Source: CAYWHE01 sp964458125
GTDB lineage: Bacteria > Bacteroidota > Bacteroidia > AKYH767-A > OLB10
Direction of reading: 5' to 3'
Length of the DNA stretch: 13,680 nucleotides
Assembly (NCBI GenBank): GCA_964458125.1
Contig: CAYWHE010000104.1
Location: 1-13,680, forward strand
This document shows positions 8,142 to 13,680 of this stretch, piece after piece; position 1 is the first letter of the stretch, and each line of letters starts with the position of its first letter. Under the pieces are notes generated by a model. That model was not told where the DNA came from. It worked only from the letters and a program-made list of their open reading frames with translations, and searched no databases. The translations under genes and the position numbers were made by a program.

Positions 8142-10099
8142 TTTTCGTCATCCGGGACCATTGCAGGAATGGAATCAGACGGAAGCGAATCCTGGGGAAG
8201 TATAAAGGAAAGGGCTGGTCCGGTCAGCCTGACCAGGTCCGGGTGAAGCCCTGTTGTATCGGCTGGAAGAATCCAGTTCTTCCGGATCATCCGGTCGGAA
8301 ACCAGGCGGTAAAATCCGTTCATAAAGGGTTTTAAATGCCCGGTAACCCTGTCAAATGAATAACCGAAATACTTTGGATGCGGAATGATACTGGCCAGGA
8401 AAATGCTTTCAGCCAATGACAGTTCGGCCGGCTGCTTGGAAAAATAAAATCTTGCCGCTTCCCGGATTCCATAAACATTGGGACCCCATTCAATGATATT
8501 GAGGTATACTTCCAGCATTCTGTCCTTGGATACGAGATGGTTTTTTTCCAGCAACCAGACGATTAATGCTTCTTCCAGTTTCCTGGAAATGGTCTTATCA
8601 CGGCTGAGGTAAACATTTTTAACCAGTTGCATGGAGATCGTACTTCCTCCACGGGCAAAACGACCTTGTTTCAGATTGGTAATTATGGATTGCCTGAATG
8701 CCTCCTCGTTAAACCCGCCATGCAAATAAAACCCTCCGTCTTCCGATGTGAGTACGGCACTTTTCAGAAAGCCGCCAATCTGATCCAGAGGTGTAAAATC
8801 CGGGTTCGAGGATCCGACCAGAAATGTCCGGAGCGGAATGAACTTATCATAGGCCGTATATTCAAATTCATCATTGATCCGGGGGAGGTAATCCGATCCG
8901 AATTCAAGAATGGAAAAATTGTTCTTTCTGAGATCAGATTTAAAAATAAGACTGTCGGGTTGCGCCAGGTTGATTAAAAAATCAAGGCTGTAATTTAAAT
9001 CGCCCTTCGACTTCATTCCCTGGAGATTGCTGAACATACCCTTTGGGAGTGATTCGAACAGGTTGGAGGCCGGAAAATCACCGGTCCGCAGGCGCAGGGA
9101 ATAGTGTTCGCCGTTGGTCACCCCGTAAGTTGCGCCGATGGCGCTTTTAAATGAACTAATGGAAATCCGGGAGGATGTATCCACCTGAACGTATCCGTTT
9201 CCGGCATGAATCAACAGGTCCATTTTTCCCGAGGAAATACCAACCAGGTCTGGTGAAACCCTCCAGTACCGCAGTAAAAAATCGGTAAAGGAAATATTCA
9301 ACGAAAGGTTTAATTCATCCCTGGAATAATCCCTGACCATGGCCTCCAGAGTTAGGGAATCGAGAAGCCAGGCCGGACTTTTTTCCTCGCTCGTAATGCT
9401 CACCATAGTACCGTTGGTCGATTCCCGGATCATATTAAAGGTGATTCCCTTTTTCTCCCTTTGAACCGAACCGTTTACAAACCACTTGATCGTATCGGGC
9501 TGGGACAGGTTAAAAACGTTGCAGGAAAACTGTTGTCCATCCGAATGGAAAACGGGTATGCCATACAACCTTTTTGTTTCCGAACTGCTGTAATCCAGGG
9601 AAAACCGCCGGATTTCCGTTTCGCCTGTAACAAGTTCAAAAATCCTCAAATACAGGGTGTTCAGCTTTTGTCCGAAGGGCGGAATTACCCTGGTATCGGA
9701 TTCTTTCGGAGTTTCACCCTGCTTTTTGCGAAATAAAAAGGAATAATTGGAGTCGATGCTGTCAGTATGCAGATGCAGGTGAATGCTGTCGGCCCATAAA
9801 TGCTCATAGCTTATTTTTCCGAGCAATAAATTCAGCCATGCCGGGGTGATCCGGATGGAATGCATGGAGAGCAAGGTGTCTCCGGAAGGAGGAACCACGA
9901 AAAAACCATTCATTTCAATTTCCCTAATCCCGTTAAAGAAAATTTTATTTACTGAAAAATCAGCCTGGAACCTTTTTTCATATTTAGCCAGGAAATGATC
10001 AGTTGCTATATTCAATAATAGGTTCCTGGACAGCATCAAACCGATTCCGGCTGCCAGTAAAACAATAGAAAGAAAAAGAATAAGCTTTCGTATACGCAT
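8138..10099 (-). CDS. AsmA-like domain fused to a GT51 peptidoglycan glycosyltransferase
   Basis: The 653-residue protein starts with a membrane helix (about 5-27). Residues 28-410 are rich in beta-strands, and the first part (DHFLAKYEKRFQADFSVNKI, then strands ending LLLGKISYEHLWADSIHLHL) resembles the N-terminus of AsmA/TamB-type proteins. The C-terminal part (about 435-620) is a GT51 domain: EDGGFYLHGG with catalytic Glu453, GGSTISMQLVKN (484-495), RKLEE with second catalytic Glu510, and KDRMLEVYLN (525-534). GT51 enzymes polymerise lipid II into glycan strands at the outer face of the inner membrane. There is no transpeptidase domain, so it is a monofunctional polymerase, but far longer than ordinary MtgA (about 240 residues). 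The ATG at 10099 is needed to keep the membrane helix; the next start codons (residues 21-22) would lose it. A terminator hairpin abuts this ATG, and no promoter box lies in the 65 bases upstream. The AsmA assignment is by pattern only. Confidence 0.9.
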   Translation of the reverse strand: MRIRKLILFLSIVLLAAGIGLMLSRNLLLNIATDHFLAKYEKRFQADFSVNKIFFNGIREIEMNGFFVVPPSGDTLLSMHSIRITPAWLNLLLGKISYEHLWADSIHLHLHTDSIDSNYSFLFRKKQGETPKESDTRVIPPFGQKLNTLYLRIFELVTGETEIRRFSLDYSSSETKRLYGIPVFHSDGQQFSCNVFNLSQPDTIKWFVNGSVQREKKGITFNMIRESTNGTMVSITSEEKSPAWLLDSLTLEAMVRDYSRDELNLSLNISFTDFLLRYWRVSPDLVGISSGKMDLLIHAGNGYVQVDTSSRISISSFKSAIGATYGVTNGEHYSLRLRTGDFPASNLFESLPKGMFSNLQGMKSKGDLNYSLDFLINLAQPDSLIFKSDLRKNNFSILEFGSDYLPRINDEFEYTAYDKFIPLRTFLVGSSNPDFTPLDQIGGFLKSAVLTSEDGGFYLHGGFNEEAFRQSIITNLKQGRFARGGSTISMQLVKNVYLSRDKTISRKLEEALIVWLLEKNHLVSKDRMLEVYLNIIEWGPNVYGIREAARFYFSKQPAELSLAESIFLASIIPHPKYFGYSFDRVTGHLKPFMNGFYRLVSDRMIRKNWILPADTTGLHPDLVRLTGPALSFILPQDSLPSDSIPAMVPDDEN

Positions 10100-10131
10100 A
10101 AAAAAACAGGATCTAAATATCCTGTTTTTTT
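10100..10131 (-). terminator. Intrinsic terminator/attenuator hairpin between cas6 and the GT51 gene
   Basis: A perfect 13-base stem has arms at 10100-10112 and 10119-10131 with a 6-base loop. The core CAGGAT/ATCCTG is flanked by seven A and seven T, so it looks like a terminator in both directions. It begins 33 bases past the cas6 stop. Read on the minus strand, its T7 tract ends exactly at the ATG (10099) of the GT51 gene, leaving no space for a ribosome-binding sequence outside the stem. Confidence 0.75.
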
Positions 10132-10164
10132 CGGATTCTGAAAATTATACGTTTGTCAGAACAA

Positions 10165-10899
10165 TTATTTGACGGTATCGATCATGCCGTAACCTTCTTC
10201 ATTTAAAACTCCCATGCCGCATTCCCAGATGAATTTATGCACATCCGGATGGGCATGAAGGGTAAAGGGGAGCAGGTATCCCAGCATGGACTGACCTTCC
10301 ATGCATTTGTAAAAACGGGCGTATTTTTTCCCGGTTTCATTAATCTTGGCTACGTATTCCCGGTCAGGGGAGGCCTCAAACTCAGCAAATTCATTCAGCC
10401 TGTCTTCGGGAAAACCCGCCTTTTCCATCCTGTCTAAAATCTGATTGTACAGGATATCGGAAAATTGCTGGGAGCTGGGGTCAATTTGTTCCTGGCTTCT
10501 TTCCGGTTCAAGCCTTGGATCAGCCAGGATCAATGGAGATATGCACAGGTAGCGCATTTTGGTTTGAAATTCCGGGTCTGAAATGACTTCATAGGACTTT
10601 GGAATCAGGTTCATTTTTCCAACGGAAATAAAAGGCCTTGTAAAAATAGCCTGCACGAGCCTTTCCACGTACTCCTTATTCGGACCTGAAATCACCAGGG
10701 TTACCTTGGTGGAAAGCACCCGCATGAAACCGTTCTGGATCTTGGTGGTTCCCTTCAGGGAGGAGAAATTGAACATGGACCTGTCCGGTGTAATGGCATC
10801 CATAAACTCCTGCAAACTCAGAGACAATAATTTTTGGTGATGCAAGGGAATCGAGTTCGATGAATTCTGATCCCTTAAAAAGGAAATTTTAACGCGCAT
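10165..10899 (-). CDS. cas6: Stand-alone Cas6-family RNA endonuclease-like protein
   Basis: The 244-residue protein has the Cas6 pattern of two ferredoxin-like (RAMP) domains. The N-terminus MRVKISFLR then IPLHHQKLLSLSLQEFM (17-33) aligns with VPYNHQYYLQGLIYNAI of Pyrococcus furiosus Cas6 as I recall it. The C-terminal glycine-rich loop CGMGVLNEEGYGMI fits GxGx5GxG exactly (Gly228, 230, 236, 238), and the preceding helix (FTLHAHPDVHKFIWECGMG) aligns without gaps with the P. furiosus equivalent. Cas6 normally binds and cuts CRISPR repeat RNA. The catalytic histidine expected at about residue 45 (P. furiosus His46) is absent: the only histidines are 20, 21, 215, 217 and 221, and Tyr31 appears to be replaced by a glutamine. 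No array or other cas gene is present in the window. Upstream are ychF and a leader of about 120 bases with a small hairpin; downstream is a terminator. Whether it still cleaves RNA is unknown. Confidence 0.86.
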   Translation of the reverse strand: MRVKISFLRDQNSSNSIPLHHQKLLSLSLQEFMDAITPDRSMFNFSSLKGTTKIQNGFMRVLSTKVTLVISGPNKEYVERLVQAIFTRPFISVGKMNLIPKSYEVISDPEFQTKMRYLCISPLILADPRLEPERSQEQIDPSSQQFSDILYNQILDRMEKAGFPEDRLNEFAEFEASPDREYVAKINETGKKYARFYKCMEGQSMLGYLLPFTLHAHPDVHKFIWECGMGVLNEEGYGMIDTVK

Positions 10900-10965
10900 A
10901 ACTGAAAAAAATTAAAAGTTAGAAATAGGGTAAAATTGGGGTTAAGTTGCTGAAACAGGGGTTGG

Positions 10966-10983
10966 GTAAGTGGCCTAACTTAC
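10966..10983 (-). other. Small inverted repeat in the predicted cas6 leader
   Basis: GTAAGT and ACTTAC form a perfect 6-base stem around a 6-base loop (10972-10977), 66 bases before the cas6 start codon and within the leader predicted from the -7 box at 11027-11034. It is present once, so it is not a CRISPR array. Its size is like a CRISPR repeat hairpin, but a 6-base stem can arise by chance. Confidence 0.3.
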
Positions 10984-11026
10984 GGAAAATCAAACAATAA
11001 TTATGCCATTAGCGTTCGCCTGCATT

Positions 11027-11034
11027 CAAAAATA
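11027..11034 (-). promoter_or_regulatory. Possible -7 promoter element for cas6
   Basis: On the minus strand this reads TATTTTTG, matching TAnnTTTG, 127 bases before the cas6 ATG. A TTTTTG lies 15 bases upstream, slightly closer than usual for a -33 element. The long leader makes this less certain than the other boxes; a second match lies at 11126-11133. Confidence 0.38.
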
Positions 11035-11125
11035 ATTAATACAACCAAGCAAAAATTTTAATTCATTTTCATCCAAATGACCTGTCAAAGCAGCATCATT
11101 CTGATAAATGGGCCAACAAAGTAAA

Positions 11126-11139
11126 CAAAATTAATTTTG
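11126..11139. repeat. Perfect 14-base palindrome downstream of ychF
   Basis: CAAAATTAATTTTG equals its own reverse complement. It contains TAATTTTG, a TAnnTTTG match, on both strands, so it could be a bidirectional promoter core or a dimeric protein site. It starts 10 bases after the ychF stop. It lacks a loop and a T-tract, so it is not a convincing terminator. The rest of 10900-11149 shows only AT-rich sequence and the features listed separately. Confidence 0.35.
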
Positions 11140-11149
11140 AATTGCAAAT

Positions 11150-12250
11150 TTACACATTAAAGCGGAAATGCATAATATCCCCGTCATCCACCAGGTATTC
11201 TTTTCCTTCAACGGATAATTTTCCAGCCTCCCTGCAGGCTGCTTCTGATCCGAGACCAATAAAATTATCATATTTAATTACTTCAGCACGTATGAAGCCC
11301 TTTTCAAAATCCGTATGAATAACCCCGGCTGCCTGGGGAGCCGTCATTCCCTTCGTGATGGTCCAGGCCCGCACTTCTTTTACTCCGGCCGTGAAGTAGG
11401 TGGACAGGTTTAACAGTCGGTATGCTGCTTTAATCAACTTGCTGACGCCCGATTCCTCCAATCCCAGGTCACTTAGGAAGGCTTCCCTGTCCTCAAATGA
11501 TTCCAGTTGGCTGATTTCAGCTTCAATGGCTGCTGCGATTACCAGCACTTCCGCATTTTCCGATACTACCTTTTGCCTGACTTTTTCCACATAGGCATTA
11601 CCCTTTTTTAAACTGCCCTCATCCACATTGCAAACATACAGCACTGGTTTATCAGTCAACAAAAAAATATCGGCAATGTATTTCCGGTCTTCCTCCGAAA
11701 CAGGGGTTGAACGGGCGGACTGGCCGGATTCCAGATGCTTTTTATAGACCTGGAGAACATCGTAAATTTTTTTGGCCTCCTTGTCACTTCCGACCCGGGC
11801 AATTTTTTCGTACCGCTGAATCTTTTTGTCCACTGCATCCAGGTCTTTAATCTGCAATTCCGTATCGATGGTTTCCTTGTCCCTGACCGGATCAATACTT
11901 CCATCCACATGCACCACATTCGGGTCATCAAAACAACGCAGTACATGAATAATGGCATCCGTTTCCCGGATATTGGCCAGGAACTGATTTCCCAGACCCT
12001 CTCCCTTGCTGGCGCCTTTCACAAGCCCTGCAATATCAACAATTTCCACAGTGGTTGGTACCACGCGCTGAGGCCGGACCAGTTTTTCCAGCTGACTGAG
12101 CCTTTCATCGGGTACAGTAATTACACCAATATTGGGTTCAATGGTACAAAAAGGAAAATTGGCAGCCTGGGCTTTTGCATTGGATAAACAATTAAACAAG
12201 GTGGATTTACCTACATTCGGCAGCCCGACAATTCCGCATTTTAATCCCAT
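11150..12250 (-). CDS. ychF: YchF/Ola1-family ATPase
   Basis: The 366-residue protein is a complete YchF (usual length about 363). YchF is a P-loop protein of the Obg group that prefers ATP over GTP, binds ribosomes and is linked to stress responses. The G1 loop is GLPNVGKST (9-17), the G3 region is VDIAGLVKGASKGEGLGNQF (71-90), and the altered G4 motif NVDE (208-211) replaces NKxD, which explains the ATP preference. A helical coiled-coil insertion lies at about 130-200, and the C-terminal TGS-type domain (about 283-366) ends GKEYLVDDGDIMHFRFNV, the usual YchF ending. The start is supported by a TAnnTTTG box 18 bases upstream. Neighbours are cas6 downstream and a divergent non-coding stretch upstream. 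Confidence 0.98.
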   Translation of the reverse strand: MGLKCGIVGLPNVGKSTLFNCLSNAKAQAANFPFCTIEPNIGVITVPDERLSQLEKLVRPQRVVPTTVEIVDIAGLVKGASKGEGLGNQFLANIRETDAIIHVLRCFDDPNVVHVDGSIDPVRDKETIDTELQIKDLDAVDKKIQRYEKIARVGSDKEAKKIYDVLQVYKKHLESGQSARSTPVSEEDRKYIADIFLLTDKPVLYVCNVDEGSLKKGNAYVEKVRQKVVSENAEVLVIAAAIEAEISQLESFEDREAFLSDLGLEESGVSKLIKAAYRLLNLSTYFTAGVKEVRAWTITKGMTAPQAAGVIHTDFEKGFIRAEVIKYDNFIGLGSEAACREAGKLSVEGKEYLVDDGDIMHFRFNV

Positions 12251-12268
12251 AATATTTTTTTAAGCCCG

Positions 12269-12276
12269 CAAAAGTA
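12269..12276 (-). promoter_or_regulatory. Predicted -7 promoter element for ychF
   Basis: On the minus strand this reads TACTTTTG, an exact TAnnTTTG match 18 bases before the ychF ATG, implying a leader of about 11 bases. No strong -33 element is seen. Confidence 0.52.
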
Positions 12277-12504
12277 CTAAAAGTTAAACCCATTTACGTC
12301 ATAAACCCTCCCACTGTTGAAAGTGCCCTGGCTGGCCGGAAACCGCATACCCAGACTGAAAATAAACCATCAAAATGAAAATGAAAACCCTGGCCGGGAA
12401 GGACTGATTATTGTTGCTTAACCAATGAAGCAGCTAAAAGGAAAAAAAGCCTGTAACCCATTCAGATCTAGTTATAAGCCGGTTTAAACCATGTTTTTGG
12501 TCCT

Positions 12505-12571
12505 TTAAGGGTAATTTTGGTAACATTTCATCGGAACAAGGCCTGTCATTCACCCTTAATAGAAGGGTAAT
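12505..12571 (+). repeat. Direct repeat AAGGGTAAT with two mutually exclusive inverted-repeat pairings
   Basis: AAGGGTAAT occurs in the same orientation around 12507-12515 and 12563-12571. Between them ACCCTTAA (12552-12559) can pair with TTAAGGGT (12505-12512, 8 bases) or, through ACCCTT, with AAGGGT (12563-12568, 6 bases, 5-base loop). The two pairings exclude each other. The set lies about 120-190 bases before the glucosaminidase start. Confidence 0.33.
12512..12519 (+). promoter_or_regulatory. Weak candidate -7 element for the glucosaminidase gene
   Basis: TAATTTTG matches TAnnTTTG, but it lies 173 bases before the start codon and the nearest TTTG (12496-12499) is only 12 bases upstream, too close for a -33 element. 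It overlaps the first arm of the inverted-repeat set. Confidence 0.22.
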
Positions 12572-12692
12572 CGCCAAATAAAACGGCCTTTTGCCTGTCG
12601 GAAGAGCCAATTTTACCGGGCCAGTAATACGAACCCCTTTCGCCACATGCATTCATAACAAGGGTTATGAATTTAACCAGAAAAGAAGCCAC

Positions 12693-13370
12693 ATGAAAAC
12701 AAATTGCTGTCATTCCAAACATTACCTTGAAGTTGAAGAAGGTATTCTTTGTTTAAATCATGCCTGTATAAATTACCTGGGTAAATGCCGGAAGGTATCT
12801 TCGGGTAAGTCGATAAAAAACCTGATGGTTCTATCCGTTTTCGGGTTTTATCTTCTTTTTTCTGTGGATGATTTTTCCATGTCCGGAGTGAAAAATGAAA
12901 TACGCTACAGGAATGCTTTAGCCAGGCATGAAGTCCCGCTGAATCATGAAAACCTCCGCCAGGAACTCCTGACCAGCGAGGTTATTTGTCCCAATGAAGT
13001 GATGGCCCAGATACTGCTCGAATCGGGTAACCTGGGATCTGCCTTGCTAAAAAAGACAAATAATATGCTGGGTATGCGGTTTCCGTTCAGTCGGCCAACG
13101 ACTGCCATCGGAATGTATATTCCATCCAGGGATACCATTATTTACGGCCGGCAGGAAGATCTGAAAAAATACAGGAATACCGGTCATTATGCAGTTTATA
13201 AGGACTGGCAGGATGCCGTGAAGGATTATAAATGCTGGCAGAAACAGAATTTCATTCTGGCCGACCGTTACCTGAACTTTTTGGGAAACATTTATGCGGA
13301 AGATACCCTCTATATTTCAAAAATCAAGCGAATGGCAACATCACAAAACATGCAGATTGCCGTCCGTTAA
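12693..13370 (+). CDS. Membrane-anchored glucosaminidase-domain protein with Cys/His-rich N-terminus
   Basis: From the ATG at 12693 the product is 225 residues. The C-terminal part (about 70-215) is a glucosaminidase domain, which cleaves N-acetylglucosaminyl bonds in peptidoglycan: VMAQILLESGNLGSALL with likely catalytic Glu110, then NNMLGMRFPFSRPTTAIG, and later HYAVYKDWQDAVKDYKCWQ, typical of Bacteroidota members. A hydrophobic helix (about 43-58, NLMVLSVFGFYLLFSV) follows basic residues, suggesting the N-terminus is cytoplasmic and the enzyme periplasmic. Residues 5-32 hold five cysteines and three histidines (CCHSKH, CLNHACINYLGKC), suggestive of a metal site. The frame is open upstream to 12591, but the ATG at 12693 starts the Cys/His block cleanly; a start at residue 45 would delete most of it. 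No strong promoter is visible. Confidence 0.84.
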   Translation: MKTNCCHSKHYLEVEEGILCLNHACINYLGKCRKVSSGKSIKNLMVLSVFGFYLLFSVDDFSMSGVKNEIRYRNALARHEVPLNHENLRQELLTSEVICPNEVMAQILLESGNLGSALLKKTNNMLGMRFPFSRPTTAIGMYIPSRDTIIYGRQEDLKKYRNTGHYAVYKDWQDAVKDYKCWQKQNFILADRYLNFLGNIYAEDTLYISKIKRMATSQNMQIAVR

Positions 13371-13423
13371 TGTTTTTAATAAAATGAAATCCGCATTCCA
13401 TTCTTAATTGTCATCTTAAACTC

Positions 13424-13431
13424 TAAATTTG
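13424..13431 (+). promoter_or_regulatory. Predicted -7 promoter element for the YebC-family gene
   Basis: TAAATTTG matches TAnnTTTG exactly, 18 bases before the ATG at 13450. No clear -33 element is present; a TTC lies at 13401-13403, 20 bases upstream. Confidence 0.5.
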
Positions 13432-13449
13432 CCCGTTAAATGAACTACT

Positions 13450-13680
13450 ATGGGACGAGTTTTTGAGAAAAGAAAATATAAGATGTTTGCCCGGTACGAC
13501 CGGATGGCCAAGACCTTTACCCGGATCGGAAAGGAAATCGCAATTGCCGTTAAACAGTCCGGACCTGATCCTGCCGCCAATCCCCGGTTGCGTCTGGCCA
13601 TTCAAAATGCCAAAGGCGCCAATATGCCCAAGGACAGGGTGGAAGCCGCCATCAAAAGGGCTTCATCCAAGGAGGAAAAG
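13450..13680 (+). CDS. YebC/TACO1-family protein (partial, C-terminus off window)
   Basis: The first 77 codons are present and the frame stays open to the right edge; complete family members are about 235-250 residues. The sequence MGRVFEKRKYKMFARYDRMAKTFTRIGKEIAIAVKQSG is the Bacteroidota variant of YebC, differing from the MAGHSKWANIKHRK start of the E. coli type. It continues with the family signature PDPAANPRLRLAIQNAK, then ANMPKDRVEAAIKRASS. The family was long annotated as transcriptional regulators (PmpR), while mitochondrial TACO1 and more recent bacterial work point to a role in translation, relieving ribosome stalling. The start is supported by the promoter box 18 bases upstream. 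Confidence 0.96.
   Translation, partial: MGRVFEKRKYKMFARYDRMAKTFTRIGKEIAIAVKQSGPDPAANPRLRLAIQNAKGANMPKDRVEAAIKRASSKEEK

Larger units (their letters stand above)
12251..12692. other. 442-base non-coding stretch between ychF and the glucosaminidase gene
   Basis: No reading frame here looks like a gene. It holds the ychF promoter box, a perfect 10-base palindrome GGTTTAAACC at 12481-12490, a set of alternative inverted repeats at 12505-12571 and a distant TAnnTTTG match for the rightward gene. The only longer frame, on the minus strand at 12434-12652, has no recognisable composition or domain. No tRNA or known riboswitch was recognised. Confidence 0.5.

Noticed and set aside
10900..11149. Possible CRISPR array next to cas6
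   Set aside because: No repeat of 20 or more bases with regular spacing is visible; only a GGGGTT-rich patch and single small inverted repeats are present.
12415..12432. TGCTT/AAGCA inverted repeat as a terminator or small RNA
   Set aside because: The stem is only five bases, with an eight-base loop and no T-tract, so it is too weak to call.
12434..12652. 72-residue minus-strand open frame in the non-coding stretch
   Set aside because: No family resemblance or promoter box, and its composition is unlike neighbouring proteins. It overlaps the inverted-repeat set.
12591..12692. 34-residue upstream extension of the glucosaminidase protein
   Set aside because: It has no signal-like or domain features. 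The ATG at 12693 gives a compact Cys/His segment followed by a membrane helix.

Overview
The window looks like a chromosomal housekeeping segment from a member of the Bacteroidota. Three things point there: the Bacteroidota form of several proteins (a YebC starting MGRVFEKRK, a TonB starting with an FEQKNKRYGAYKLR-type cytoplasmic motif, the ParE/ParC pair); the Bacteroidota -7 promoter element TAnnTTTG just upstream of most genes in the correct orientation; and an almost complete lack of Shine-Dalgarno sequences. No transposase, integrase, tRNA, rRNA or CRISPR array was seen.

Layout, left to right. A partial lpxD (minus, lipid A synthesis) runs off the left end and is divergent from a threonine aldolase (ltaE, plus). 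A secreted, probably outer-membrane barrel protein of unknown function follows (plus) and ends 3 bases from the convergent end of parC. parE and parC (minus) form a topoisomerase IV operon. Divergent from parE is an orphan TonB-family gene (plus), whose predicted promoter overlaps an 18-base inverted repeat. Its stop codon overlaps the stop of a convergent gene (minus) encoding an unusual peptidoglycan glycosyltransferase: an AsmA-like N-terminal half joined to a GT51 domain, with no transpeptidase. Upstream of that, same strand, is a stand-alone Cas6-family protein, and a strong intrinsic-terminator hairpin lies between them with its U-tract touching the next start codon. Then come ychF (minus), a 442-base non-coding stretch, a membrane-anchored glucosaminidase-domain protein with a Cys/His-rich N-terminus (plus), and the start of a YebC/TACO1-family gene (plus) running off the right end.

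Functionally the genes fall into envelope biogenesis (LpxD, AsmA-GT51, glucosaminidase, TonB, barrel protein), DNA topology (ParE/ParC) and translation-associated factors (YchF, YebC). The outlier is Cas6: its C-terminal glycine-rich loop is intact, but there is no effector, adaptation gene or repeat array nearby, and the histidine that usually cleaves RNA is not visible at its expected place. It is the best candidate here for an undescribed function, possibly RNA binding or processing outside CRISPR. The AsmA-GT51 fusion is the second.
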